A stretch of DNA of 32,673 nucleotides from Treponema sp. UBA4692 (GCA_002404895.1 DHKO01000022.1:1-32673), one strand, 5' to 3'; positions 1 through 7,529 are shown, counted from the first letter of the stretch. Numbers and translations are program-made. The notes: generated from the letters alone by a model not told the origin.

Positions 1-623
1 AGAGACTTTACCTGCTCCTCAACTACAGGACGCGTGTCAAAAGCGTCAACTCGCGCGCCAAGACGCTTTGCCGTTGCAATCGCCTGAAGTCCCGCAACTC
101 CTACACCGATTACAAAAACGCGAGCCGGATTGATTGTTCCTGCTGGAGTCACCATCATCGGCAACGCCTTTGGAAGGTGGGAAGCCGCATTCAAAACCGC
201 GACATAGCCTGCAAGCGAAGTCTGCGAGGACTGAACATCCATTTTCTGCGCCAGAGTAGTGCGCGGAATCATCTCAAGCGAGACCGCCTGAATCCCGTTA
301 TCGGCAAATCCGTTAAGCAAGTCTTTCTGATTGAACGGGTCAAGATAGCTCAGATGAAGCGTGCCGCTTTTTATTCCATTTATGCTTTCAGGCTTCATAA
401 TTCGCAAGACGATTTCGCTGTCGCCATACGCGCTTTCCTCAGTTTCCACAACCGAAGCTCCAGCCGCCTTGTACATCTCGTCGGAAAAACCGCTTTTCAA
501 GCCTGCTTTAGACACCACTTTGATTTCAAATCCCATCGGAACAAGTTTCTTCACGTCGTCAGGAACAAGGGCAACACGCGTTTCGCGCTCGTCTTTTTCC
601 TTGCAGACAAGAACTTTCTTCAT
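1..623 (-). CDS. pntA: NAD(P) transhydrogenase subunit alpha, N-terminal part (cut by window edge)
   Basis: Encodes the NAD(H)-binding alpha subunit of the proton-translocating transhydrogenase, which passes hydride between NADH and NADP+ at the cytoplasmic membrane. The 207 codons present start MKKVLVCKEKDERETRVALVP, matching the opening of the AlaDH/PNT N-terminal domain. They continue through the 'MMVTPAGTINPARVFVIG' stretch to the Rossmann motif GVGVAGLQAIATAKRLGARV and the D-T-R-P-V-V-E-E-Q-V that follows. The start at 623 has AAGGAG about 8 nt upstream. The reading frame is open to base 1, so the C-terminal half, and probably pntB, lie outside the window. Alanine dehydrogenase shares the fold, but the E-R-E-T-R-V and F-D-T-R-P-V-V-E-E-Q-V patterns favour PntA. 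Confidence 0.9.
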   Translation of the reverse strand, partial: MKKVLVCKEKDERETRVALVPDDVKKLVPMGFEIKVVSKAGLKSGFSDEMYKAAGASVVETEESAYGDSEIVLRIMKPESINGIKSGTLHLSYLDPFNQKDLLNGFADNGIQAVSLEMIPRTTLAQKMDVQSSQTSLAGYVAVLNAASHLPKALPMMVTPAGTINPARVFVIGVGVAGLQAIATAKRLGARVDAFDTRPVVEEQVKS

Positions 624-796
624 ATTTTTTCGCTCCTTTTCAACCGCTTCAACCGCAGAAAGCGGCAAAAACAATTTTTCTTCTATTACATTATAAGTTC
701 ATATTTTCAAAAAATAAAACTTAAATTGAAAATTGAGCGAATGAATTGTGAAAGGTGAAAAGAAGTCAAATTTTCAAGTTTTTTATGATTTTATTT

Positions 797-907
797 CTAC
801 GCAAGAATCTTCCAGATTTCGTCTGCGACTTTCTGCAAATCCGGATCGCACAAAAGAGGCAAGATTTCCGCAAGTTTTTCGCCCTGAAAATCCCACCATT
901 CTAGATT
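797..907 (-). pseudogene. 3' remnant resembling a CatB/Vat-type hexapeptide acetyltransferase tail
   Basis: A short open stretch on the minus strand reads N-L-E-W-W-D-F-Q-G-E-K-L-A-E-I-L-P-L-L and ends in a TAG stop after W-K-I-L-A. It is bounded upstream by an in-frame TAA and has no start codon. A 'W-W-[DN]-W-x-x-E-K-I' patch followed by a short amphipathic tail is typical of the C-terminus of xenobiotic (CatB/Vat-like) O-acetyltransferases, so this looks like the end of a decayed gene. The evidence is only about 36 residues, and chance coding-like composition cannot be excluded. It lies between pntA and the nested inverted repeat. Confidence 0.35.
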
Positions 908-943
908 TTAAAGAAGCCGCTTAGTTTCACACTTCCCGCTATA

Positions 944-1072
944 AAATAATTTCACGAACACCCAACGTATTTTCCGCTTATGAAATTTCTGCGTTACCAG
1001 GCAAAACACGTTTTCTGCAAACGCAAGGATTTCATTCATTGCCCAAGCCGTTTTCACTGCATGAAATTATTT
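944..1072. repeat. Nested inverted-repeat element in the pntA-uxaA spacer
   Basis: Three complementary pairs nest inside one another. AAATAATTTCA (944-954) pairs with TGAAATTATTT (1062-1072), ATGAAAT (980-986) with ATTTCAT (1029-1035), and TGCGTT (990-995) with AACGCA (1020-1025). The pairs are collinear, so the 129 bases could fold into one interrupted stem on either strand. No transposase gene is present. It could be a miniature element, a structured RNA or a remnant. Confidence 0.4.
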
Positions 1073-1188
1073 CGCTTAGAAAAAGACTTTTTATCACAAT
1101 TCCGATTTTAGCTTTTCAGCAAAAAACATCGGACATTTACCGTTCTTTTCTTTTATAAAGAAATCATTTATATTTATTGGAGAAAATC

Positions 1189-1243
1189 AGTTGCCTTTCA
1201 AAGCGGAATTTTTTCTGTTCGCTTGCAAAAGGCAGCTTTTTTT
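1189..1243 (+). terminator. Terminator-like hairpin in the uxaA leader (possible attenuator)
   Basis: AGTTGCCTTTC (from 1189) pairs with the AAAGGCAGCT arm ending at 1237, and CAAAGCG pairs with CGCTTGC inside it. Seven T residues follow (1237-1243). This is a standard intrinsic-terminator shape, but it ends only 27 bases before the uxaA start. It either stops upstream transcription or controls uxaA by attenuation. Confidence 0.6.
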
Positions 1244-1274
1244 GAATATCGCGATTTTACGAGGTACTAAATGA
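1191..1274 (+). CDS. Possible 27-codon leader ORF overlapping the uxaA start
   Basis: A TTG at 1191 is preceded by GGAG (1179-1182) at 8 nt spacing. It opens a 27-codon frame whose TGA (1272-1274) overlaps the uxaA ATG at 1271 as ATGA. The frame covers the whole terminator-like hairpin, so ribosomes reading it would melt that hairpin and then be positioned to re-initiate on uxaA. The peptide is basic and hydrophobic with no recognised domain. An open frame this short can easily arise by chance; the ribosome site and the exact overlap are what make it worth recording. Confidence 0.3.
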   Translation: MPFKAEFFLFACKRQLFLNIAILRGTK

Positions 1275-2833
1275 GCAAGATTGCCATAAGAATCAATCCG
1301 GCTGACATTGTTGCCGTCGCTCTCGAGCCGCTAGCTAAAGGAACGACTGTAACTCTTGAGGCAATGGAAGGCGCGCCGGAAGCGACTGTAACTCTTCAAG
1401 AGGACATCACAGCCGGACACAAGTTCGCGCTTAGAGACATCAAAAAAGACGAGCATGTCATCAAATACGGATATGCGATTGGAGCCGCAAGCAAGGACAT
1501 CAAAAAAGGCGAGCATGTCCACACGCACAATATCCACACTCTCTTGTCCGAGAAATTTGAATACACTTACGACGAGGCAAACGCAAAAAAAGCCTATGAT
1601 TCTTGGTTCAAGGAGACAGAAAGCCTCAGAAAAAATGTTCCGACAGTAAAAGTCTACAAACGCGAAGACGGAAGAGTCGGAATCAGAAACGAAATCTGGA
1701 TTGTTCCTCTCGTCGGCTGCGTGAACAAGATTTCTGAGAATCTTGCCAACTGGGCAAACGGGAAATTCTTGGGCGGCGAGCCGGGACCAAAGATAGACGG
1801 CGGACTTGAAGGCGTTTTCGCTTGGACGCATCCTTACGGCTGCTCCCAGATGGGCGGAGACAAGGAAACAACCGCTGTAGTTCTTTCAGACCTTGTAAAG
1901 CATCCTAACGCTGGCGGAGTTCTCGTTGTTTCGCTCGGCTGCGAGGAAAACAATATTCCTTACTTCAAGCAGTTTCTCGGGGAATATGACGAGAACCGCG
2001 TGAAATTCATCACAACTCAGGATTTTTCCGACGAGCTTGGGGAAGCAAAGAAAATTCTCTCAGGACTCGTTGACTATGTTTCAAAATTCAAGAGGGAAGA
2101 CGCTCCGCTTACAGACGTTGTTCTCGGAATGAAATGCGGCGGCTCAGACGGAATGTCAGGAATCACCGCAAACGCATTGATTGGACGCATCTGCGACGCA
2201 ATGACAGGAATGGGCGGAAGAGTAATGCTCACAGAAGTTCCGGAGATGTTCGGAGCTGAGCAGATGCTTATGAACCGCTGCGTTGACAAGAAACGCTTCG
2301 ACGAGACTGTAAAGCTCATCAACGGTTTCAAAGACTACTACGCGCGCCACAATCAGGTTTGCTACGAGAATCCAAGCCCGGGAAACAAGGCTGGCGGAAT
2401 CACGACTCTTGAGGACAAGTCTTTGGGCTGCGTTCAGAAAGGCGGAAAAGCTCCTGTTACAGGCGTTCTAAAATACGGCGAGCGTCTTACAGAAAAAGGG
2501 CTCACTCTTCTTGAAGGTCCAGGAAACGACATCGTCGCTTCAACAGACTTGACTGCCGCAGGAGCAAACATCATCTTGTTCTCCACAGGAAGAGGAACTC
2601 CTCTCGGCGCGCCAGCCCCTACAATCAAAATCTCTTCAAACCATCCGCTTGCCGAGAAAAAAGCAGGCTGGATTGACTTTGACGCCGCGCGTCTTCTTGA
2701 CGAGCCAAGCGACAAAGTCCGAGACGCTCTTCTTGAGCAGATTTGCGACATCTGCTCTGGTAAAGCGCAGGCAAAGAACGAGACTAACGGCTACCGCGAA
2801 ATCGCAATCTTCAAGGACGGAGTTACACTTTAG
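1271..2833 (+). CDS. uxaA: Altronate dehydratase
   Basis: Converts D-altronate to 2-keto-3-deoxygluconate in the galacturonate branch of hexuronate catabolism, in the cytoplasm. The 520-residue product aligns end to end with E. coli UxaA. An N-terminal SAF-type domain spans about residues 1-95 (H-K-F-A-L-R-D-I, then V-I-K-Y-G). The large UxaA core follows, with V-G-C-V-N, Y-G-C-S-Q-M-G, G-C-E-E-N-N, C-G-G-S-D-G-M-S-G-I-T-A-N, E-N-P-S-P-G-N-K-A-G-G-I-T-T-L-E-D-K-S-L-G-C and the C-terminal F-S-T-G-R-G-T-P. These cysteines are candidates for the iron centre. GAGG lies 6 nt before the ATG. The gene is transcribed alone and followed by a terminator; uxaC lies 1.7 kb downstream on the same strand, separated by two opposing genes. 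Confidence 0.95.
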   Translation: MSKIAIRINPADIVAVALEPLAKGTTVTLEAMEGAPEATVTLQEDITAGHKFALRDIKKDEHVIKYGYAIGAASKDIKKGEHVHTHNIHTLLSEKFEYTYDEANAKKAYDSWFKETESLRKNVPTVKVYKREDGRVGIRNEIWIVPLVGCVNKISENLANWANGKFLGGEPGPKIDGGLEGVFAWTHPYGCSQMGGDKETTAVVLSDLVKHPNAGGVLVVSLGCEENNIPYFKQFLGEYDENRVKFITTQDFSDELGEAKKILSGLVDYVSKFKREDAPLTDVVLGMKCGGSDGMSGITANALIGRICDAMTGMGGRVMLTEVPEMFGAEQMLMNRCVDKKRFDETVKLINGFKDYYARHNQVCYENPSPGNKAGGITTLEDKSLGCVQKGGKAPVTGVLKYGERLTEKGLTLLEGPGNDIVASTDLTAAGANIILFSTGRGTPLGAPAPTIKISSNHPLAEKKAGWIDFDAARLLDEPSDKVRDALLEQICDICSGKAQAKNETNGYREIAIFKDGVTL

Positions 2834-2860
2834 TTTTTGGTAATTCCTGACCAAAACAAT

Positions 2861-2921
2861 AAAGCCCAAAAGCAAATCGGAAATGCAATAAAACGTCCGA
2901 AAAGTTTTTGGGCTTTTTTTT
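2861..2921 (+). terminator. Intrinsic terminator after uxaA
   Basis: AAAGCCCAAAA (2861-2871) pairs with TTTTTGGGCTTT, followed by a run of T interrupted by one A. The loop is long (about 30 bases). The mirror strand also ends in a T-rich stretch, so it may also serve the converging gene at 2977-3465. Confidence 0.75.
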
Positions 2922-2976
2922 ATTTTTTCATCAGATATAAGTTATAAAAAAATTCCAGCGAAAAATAAAATCATTT

Positions 2977-3465
2977 TCACTTTTCAGACAATAGTTTCTT
3001 GTGCATTTTGCACGAGACAGACTCTGCCTCAATCTTGAAAACTCCGACCAGATTCAGCATAACCAAAGGAAAATTCCAGCCGTCTTTTTTAGTAGAACTG
3101 AGCATAATTTTATTCAAGGCGTGCTTTTTCTCATCATTTTCTTTAATTTCAGTGATTTTTCCCTCGCCAATCACGCTCGCATAATACTCAGTGCAGTCGC
3201 AGGCTTTCTCCGCAGATTTTGTTCCATAGTCAGCGTCAATCTCAAAGCCCACATTTCCTCCTTTTTTAATCAGCGAAAATTTTCTTCCGTCACGCGCGCC
3301 GTGAAAATAAAAAACAAATTTTCCGTCCTTGCTCTCAAATCCAAAATTCACAGGAACAATATAAACACCTCCTTCATCGCAAAAACCGACACGCATAATC
3401 TTCTGTGAAGCCAAAAACGCCTCAATCTCCGAAAAATCTGTAATCTCACGCTCTTTTCGTCTCAT
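2977..3465 (-). CDS. Pyridoxamine 5'-phosphate oxidase family flavoprotein (NimA-like)
   Basis: A 162-residue split-beta-barrel flavin-binding protein of the family that includes 5-nitroimidazole reductases (Nim). It begins M-R-R-K-E-R-E-I-T-D, and carries the V-Y-I-V-P-V-N-F-G-F strand, the F-Y-F-H-G-A-R-D-G-R-K motif that contacts the cofactor in this family, and the K-A-C-D-C-T-E-Y-Y-A-S-V-I-G-E-G-K block. The start at 3465 is chosen over an in-frame start 24 codons upstream: AAGGAAATTTT precedes it, the family begins with M-R-R-K, and the extension lies in a GC-rich repeat. Substrate cannot be read from sequence; a role in nitroimidazole tolerance is only a family-level possibility. Confidence 0.85.
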   Translation of the reverse strand: MRRKEREITDFSEIEAFLASQKIMRVGFCDEGGVYIVPVNFGFESKDGKFVFYFHGARDGRKFSLIKKGGNVGFEIDADYGTKSAEKACDCTEYYASVIGEGKITEIKENDEKKHALNKIMLSSTKKDGWNFPLVMLNLVGVFKIEAESVSCKMHKKLLSEK

Positions 3466-3480
3466 AAAATTTCCTTTTTT

Positions 3481-3605
3481 GGGCGTTCCCCTCGCTCCGC
3501 TCGGGTCGGGTCTTTCGCCGTTCCGCTTTCGCTCCATTCCTCCGCCCTTAGAAGCAAAACTTCAAGATAAGCGACGGAACGCCTGCGGCGCGGCTACAGC
3601 CCCTA
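3481..3605. repeat. GC-rich dispersed-repeat-like element with inverted ends
   Basis: A block of clearly higher GC than its surroundings, containing C-G-C-T-C-C-G-C-T-C-G-G and several CGCT/GGTCGGG-like units. GGCGTTCC (3482-3489) and GGAACGCC (3576-3583) form inverted ends. Composition and style resemble the short GC-rich palindromic repeats scattered through many host-associated genomes. It sits between two minus-strand genes, directly upstream of the NimA-like gene. Only one copy is visible here, so the dispersed nature is inferred. Confidence 0.5.
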
Positions 3606-3635
3606 ACGCATTTGAATTTTCAATGCAATCTAAAA

Positions 3636-4448
3636 TTACAAATCAACTTTGAACGAAATTCCGTTTCCCAAAACAGAAACCTTCAAGTCGTGCGAAGTGT
3701 TGAAAGTGTGAAGCCACGGAACCAAAAATCCCACAGCAGAGCCAATCGCCGCCCCAGCCAAAACATCTGTCATAAAATGGTTTCCGCTCAAAAGCCTTAA
3801 AGCCGAAGTTCCGGCGGCCAAAGCGTAGCTTCCGGCAATCACAGGATATTTCCATACGGAATCAGGAAAATATTTCGAAAAAGTATAGCTTGTGAAAGTC
3901 GCCGAGGCAAAAGCGATTGTCGTGTGTCCCGACGGAAACGAATTCGCGTAGTCGCCCGAGTCAACATCGCTTTCAGGCCAAGTGTCAGAATCATAATACA
4001 TATAAGGCCGGGTTCTGCTCACGCAAAGTTTTGTGATTTCCTTTATTCCGTTTGCAATCAGAAGAGTCTCCGCGTACATAACGCCCTCGGTTAGCCATTC
4101 ATCTTTCCCAGACGGAATAAGCGCGAGCGGGGTAGCGACAGCCACAGCAAGAAGAAAATCCGCAGCTTTGTCTCTTGATGACGAATAGCTTTTCATAAAA
4201 TAGCGGTCAAAAACATTCACATCATCTTTGTTGAAAGTCTCGTTATTGTATTCTGAACGGTTCACTTTCAATCCGTTGTCCAAAACAAGGTCGGCTCCAG
4301 AAAGAGCAATTCCGCTTCCCAAAAGAATTCCGTCAGTGAGCGGAGTCAATCTAAAAACATCGCCTTTTCCGAAAATATTAAAATCTCGAGCGGCAGCACC
4401 AAATCCGACAAAAAAAACAGCAGTCAAAAAAAATAAAAATCGCTTCAT
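3636..4448 (-). CDS. PAP2-family phosphatase, exported or membrane-bound
   Basis: A 270-residue protein of the type 2 phosphatidic acid phosphatase superfamily, which hydrolyses lipid phosphates or pyrophosphates at the outer face of the membrane. All three phosphatase motifs are visible: K-L-C-V-S-R-T-R-P (K-x6-R-P), P-S-G-H-T, and R-L-L-S-G-N-H-F-M-T-D (R-x5-H-x3-D). In the third, the usual Ser before Arg is Leu. The N-terminus (M-K-R-F-L-F-F-L-T-A-V-F-F-V-G-F-G-A-A-A-R-D) is a signal peptide, and several hydrophobic helices follow. There is no obvious Shine-Dalgarno. It diverges from uxaC. Whether it acts on undecaprenyl pyrophosphate, phosphatidate or lipid A cannot be decided. Confidence 0.85.
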   Translation of the reverse strand: MKRFLFFLTAVFFVGFGAAARDFNIFGKGDVFRLTPLTDGILLGSGIALSGADLVLDNGLKVNRSEYNNETFNKDDVNVFDRYFMKSYSSSRDKAADFLLAVAVATPLALIPSGKDEWLTEGVMYAETLLIANGIKEITKLCVSRTRPYMYYDSDTWPESDVDSGDYANSFPSGHTTIAFASATFTSYTFSKYFPDSVWKYPVIAGSYALAAGTSALRLLSGNHFMTDVLAGAAIGSAVGFLVPWLHTFNTSHDLKVSVLGNGISFKVDL

Positions 4449-4519
4449 AATTTTGACTTTACAAGAAACTTTTGTTTTAAGTCAATCTTCTATACAATCC
4501 ACGTTTTTCGTAATAAAAT

Positions 4520-4549
4520 GATGAAAATCATCGGTGAAGGAAATTCACC
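4520..4549 (+). promoter_or_regulatory. Two tandem small hairpins upstream of the uxaC ribosome site
   Basis: GATGA-AAA-TCATC (4520-4532) is followed directly by GGTGAA-GGAAA-TTCACC (4533-4549), both perfect. They end 3 bases before the CAGGAG that serves uxaC. They could be a repressor operator or a leader RNA structure; no regulator is identified. Confidence 0.35.
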
Positions 4550-4565
4550 CCAGGAGCAAAATCAA

Positions 4566-5975
4566 ATGAAAAAATTCATGGACAAAGACTTCCTGCTGGA
4601 CACAAAAACAGCACAAAAACTTTTTGAAGCCTGCAAAGACGAGCCACTTTGGGACTACCACTGTCACCTTATTCCGGCTCAGATTGCTGAGAACAAAAAA
4701 TTCAAGAACCTTACAGAGATTTGGCTCGGAGGCGACCACTACAAATGGCGCCAGATGAGAACTTACGGAATCTCTGAAGATTATATTACTGGCGACAAAC
4801 CTGATTACGAAAAATTCCTTAAATGGGCAGAGACAATCGAGCATCTTATCGGAAACCCTCTTTATCACTGGACACATCTCGAACTCCAGCGTTATTTCGG
4901 AATTTACGAGCCTTTGACGGTTGAGTCAGCTCCGAGAATCTGGGAAAAAGCAAACGCTATGCTCCAGACAGACGAGCTTTCAGTAAAGGGAATTTTCAAG
5001 AAATTCCATGTTTATGCTGTCGGAACAACAGACGATCCGATTGACTCTCTTGAATATCACAAGGCAATCGCCGCAGGAACAGCTCCAATCGGAAAAATCG
5101 AGACTCACGTTCGCCCGTCTTACCGCCCGGACAAAGCACTCAACATCAATCTTCCGACATACAAAGATTACATCGCAAAGCTTTCTGAAGTTTCAGGAAT
5201 CAACATCAAGACTTCTGACGATGTAATTGAAGCCCTCATCAAACGCCTTGACTACTTTATCGAGAACGGCTGCCGCGCTTCTGACCACGCTCTTGAATAT
5301 CCACCATGCAAAGTTGATTCTGATGCGAATATCGACGCAGTTGTAGCACGTGCTCTCAACGGCGAAGTAATTTCTGAAGCAGAGGCTGAGGCTTACAAGA
5401 CAAAGGTTCTCGTTGCTCTCGGACGCGCTTACGAGCAGAGAGGAATTGTTCAGCAGTGGCATATGAACGCAATCCGCGACAACAACAAGGCAATGTTCAA
5501 AAAGCTCGGTCCTGACACAGGATTTGACGGCTCGCACGACAAGCCAATCGCAGAAAACCTCGCAGGTCTTCTTTCTTTGATTGAAGCCGCGGGCGGCACA
5601 CCAAAAACAATCCTCTACACGCTCAACCCTAAAGACTACTATCCAATCGGAACAATCATGGGCTGCTTCCAGGGAAGCGGAGTCAAGGGGAAAATCCAGC
5701 TCGGCTCAGGATGGTGGTTCTGCGACCACAAAGACGGAATGGAACAGCAGATTAAGGTTCTCGGAAACCTCGGCATGATTCCTGCTTTCGTCGGAATGTT
5801 GACAGACTCTCGCTCATTCCTCTCATACTCACGCCACGAGTATTTCAGAAGAATTCTCTGCAATATCATCGGAACTTGGGTTGAAAACGGAGAATATCCA
5901 AACGACATGGAAATGCTCACAAAAATTGTGAAAGACATTTCGTTCGGAAACGCTCTCAACTACTTCGGAAAATAA
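4566..5975 (+). CDS. uxaC: Uronate (glucuronate/galacturonate) isomerase
   Basis: Interconverts D-glucuronate/D-fructuronate and D-galacturonate/D-tagaturonate, the entry step to the pathway that uxaA continues. At 469 residues it is within one of E. coli UxaC and shares its landmarks: F-M-D-K-D-F-L-L-D, D-Y-H-C-H-L (metal-binding His pair of the amidohydrolase fold), W-L-G-G-D-H-Y-K-W-R-Q-M-R, G-N-P-L-Y-H-W-T-H-L-E-L, and L-G-S-G-W-W-F-C-D-H-K-D-G-M. The start at 4566 is preferred to one 16 codons earlier because it follows CAGGAG at 9 nt and matches the family N-terminus. A strong terminator follows at 6030. Confidence 0.95.
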   Translation: MKKFMDKDFLLDTKTAQKLFEACKDEPLWDYHCHLIPAQIAENKKFKNLTEIWLGGDHYKWRQMRTYGISEDYITGDKPDYEKFLKWAETIEHLIGNPLYHWTHLELQRYFGIYEPLTVESAPRIWEKANAMLQTDELSVKGIFKKFHVYAVGTTDDPIDSLEYHKAIAAGTAPIGKIETHVRPSYRPDKALNINLPTYKDYIAKLSEVSGINIKTSDDVIEALIKRLDYFIENGCRASDHALEYPPCKVDSDANIDAVVARALNGEVISEAEAEAYKTKVLVALGRAYEQRGIVQQWHMNAIRDNNKAMFKKLGPDTGFDGSHDKPIAENLAGLLSLIEAAGGTPKTILYTLNPKDYYPIGTIMGCFQGSGVKGKIQLGSGWWFCDHKDGMEQQIKVLGNLGMIPAFVGMLTDSRSFLSYSRHEYFRRILCNIIGTWVENGEYPNDMEMLTKIVKDISFGNALNYFGK

Positions 5976-6029
5976 AATTAGAATATATACCTACCGTTTG
6001 TTAGTATAATATTTAGTAAAATTTTCTAG

Positions 6030-6058
6030 GCCAGTCAATTTTTGACTGGCTTTTTTTT
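6030..6058 (+). terminator. Intrinsic terminator after uxaC
   Basis: GCCAGTCAA (6030-6038) and TTGACTGGC (6042-6050) form a perfect 9-bp stem with a 3-base loop, followed by eight T. Confidence 0.92.
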
Positions 6059-6114
6059 ATATTTTTTTTACAAAAAATAAAAAACTTCATTGGTTTACTA
6101 TCGTTAGGCAATAG

Positions 6115-6196
6115 TTTTCCACAATTTAGTCACAAAATGTGGAAAAATTCTAACTAACGTCTATAAGTTTTACACAAATATTTCCACTTTTCCACA
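6115..6196. promoter_or_regulatory. Cluster of four DnaA-box-like sites
   Basis: TTTTCCACA at 6115-6123 (+), its inverse TGTGGAAAA at 6138-6146 (-), TTTTACACA at 6168-6176 (+) and TTTTCCACA at 6188-6196 (+). All fit the relaxed DnaA box TTWTNCACA. The first two form an inverted pair with a 14-bp spacer, repeated almost unchanged at 22647-22678. The cluster is about 9.6 kb from oriC, outside any gene. Confidence 0.55.
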
Positions 6197-6324
6197 ACTC
6201 TTAAACAAACTAACATTTGATTGGTAAAAAAAATACTTATTTGTTTGCAGTCTGATACAACCTAGCCGTTAGCAAAATATTCTTGTATAGAAAAATAATC
6301 TTCTTTCCAATAGAATAGCTCAAA

Positions 6325-7500
6325 ATGAATTTCAAGAAAACAGTCTTAATTTTGCTGGCAATATTCTCTTCGCTTGCGTTTTCTTTTTCATCAGAAAGTC
6401 TGGATGAATATTTGGATAACTATCCGGAAACGCTTTCAAAAGAAGCTTTGATTTCCGTTGTCACAATCGACTATCCAAGAAGTTCATTCAAATCAATTTT
6501 TTCAAAAGCCGCGCTTAGAATCTATGACAAGAGAAAGAGTTTTGACGAGCTTATAGATTTCGCATATTTTCAAGATTTTGACGATCCTCTTTTTTTTCTA
6601 AAATTTTATTTTCTAAGCCCGAAAGCACAAATAATCTCATCAGCTTTCACAAAGGCAATTATTCAGGAAAAAGACGCTGAAATCACGGACATTGTTCTAA
6701 ATCTTCCTTATGATGAAATTCTTTATATCTATGATTTTTTGAAAAATCTGCATGAGAACCTCAAAAATTACTCGTATAATTATGATATTCAAACAAATAA
6801 CTCATACACTCATATCGCAAGAATCTTAAATGACGCAGCAAAAAGCAGCCGCGCAACAGCAGAAACAGATTATTCTTTCTATGATTATTCAAGAAAACTA
6901 ACGTTAGTCTTAAAAAGAACAAACAGCTCAATTCCAATAAAAACATTTTCAACTGAAACCATAAAAACACAAGAAGATTCTGTTTCCTATAAATTTTCAC
7001 TGCCAAACGTTAGTATCTCAAAAATTATTTGTTTCTCAGTTTTTATTTTTCTAGTTCTGATTTATTCTATCTACCTAACGCTCGTTAATTTTATACCAAT
7101 TTTATACTGCAACTCAATTGCAAAAGCAGGGCAGACTTTTGATTTTATAATTCTGTTTTTTTCAGGACTTGCAGGAGCAACAGTTTTGATTCAGGATTTC
7201 ATCTCACCGCAAAGTCTTTTCAGAAACAATTTTCAGTTTATATATCTTTTCCCATTCAATTTTATTATGGCGTTTAATCTTTATTTTCCTTTCTTAAAGA
7301 AAAGATTTTTGAAGATCTACTGGAGCGCAATTTCAATTTTGATTCTGCTTTACATAGTTTTTGCTTGGATTCTTTCACGGAATTTTCCGATTATGGACAT
7401 CTTTATATCAGCTCCGATTTTTATACGCTCCGTCTATTTTTCGGCTGATTTGCATATAAAAAAAGCCAGATGCCTAACTCAGCAGACATCTGGCTTATGA
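6325..7500 (+). CDS. Unrecognised membrane protein with exported N-terminal region
   Basis: A 391-residue protein of unknown function. A signal peptide (M-N-F-K-K-T-V-L-I-L-L-A-I-F-S-S-L-A-F-S) is followed by an extracytoplasmic stretch of about 200 residues, acidic and Tyr/Ser/Asn rich. The C-terminal half has about five hydrophobic helices (roughly residues 228-250, 268-288, 300-325, 330-350 and 355-375). It has no motif I recognise. No strong Shine-Dalgarno precedes the ATG. Base composition is more AT-rich than uxaC before it. The last dozen codons overlap the terminator of the opposing operon. Confidence 0.7.
   Translation: MNFKKTVLILLAIFSSLAFSFSSESLDEYLDNYPETLSKEALISVVTIDYPRSSFKSIFSKAALRIYDKRKSFDELIDFAYFQDFDDPLFFLKFYFLSPKAQIISSAFTKAIIQEKDAEITDIVLNLPYDEILYIYDFLKNLHENLKNYSYNYDIQTNNSYTHIARILNDAAKSSRATAETDYSFYDYSRKLTLVLKRTNSSIPIKTFSTETIKTQEDSVSYKFSLPNVSISKIICFSVFIFLVLIYSIYLTLVNFIPILYCNSIAKAGQTFDFIILFFSGLAGATVLIQDFISPQSLFRNNFQFIYLFPFNFIMAFNLYFPFLKKRFLKIYWSAISILILLYIVFAWILSRNFPIMDIFISAPIFIRSVYFSADLHIKKARCLTQQTSGL
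7457..7496 (-). terminator. Terminator of the rpmH-to-PPIase operon, inside the 3' end of the opposing gene
   Basis: AAGCCAGATG (7463-7472) and CATCTGGCTT (7487-7496) form a perfect 10-bp stem. On the minus strand it is followed by a T run (complement of 7464 downwards). It therefore terminates the minus-strand transcript, yet lies within the last codons (A-R-C-L-T-Q-Q-T-S-G-L) of the plus-strand membrane protein. Confidence 0.85.
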
Positions 7501-7529
7501 TTGACTTCTAAAGCTAAAAAATTAATAAT

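Larger units (their letters stand above)
5976..6324. other. AT-rich intergenic region downstream of uxaC
   Basis: No gene is visible. It holds the uxaC terminator (6030-6058), a DnaA-box-like cluster (6115-6196), and several copies or partial copies of the CTAYCGTTWGTT motif (5991-6002, 6098-6107, with related CTAACG or CCGTTAG at 6154 and about 6266). No clear promoter or Shine-Dalgarno for the following gene stands out. Confidence 0.7.

Noticed and set aside
177..758. Open frames on the plus strand over the pntA region
   Set aside because: They are antisense to a well-supported pntA reading frame and have no family features.
3463..3537. Longer N-terminus for the NimA-like flavoprotein
   Set aside because: The extra 24 codons fall in the GC-rich repeat, and the ribosome site and family start point to 3465.
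4518..4565. Longer N-terminus for UxaC
   Set aside because: The extension covers the tandem hairpins and lacks homology; CAGGAG serves the ATG at 4566.
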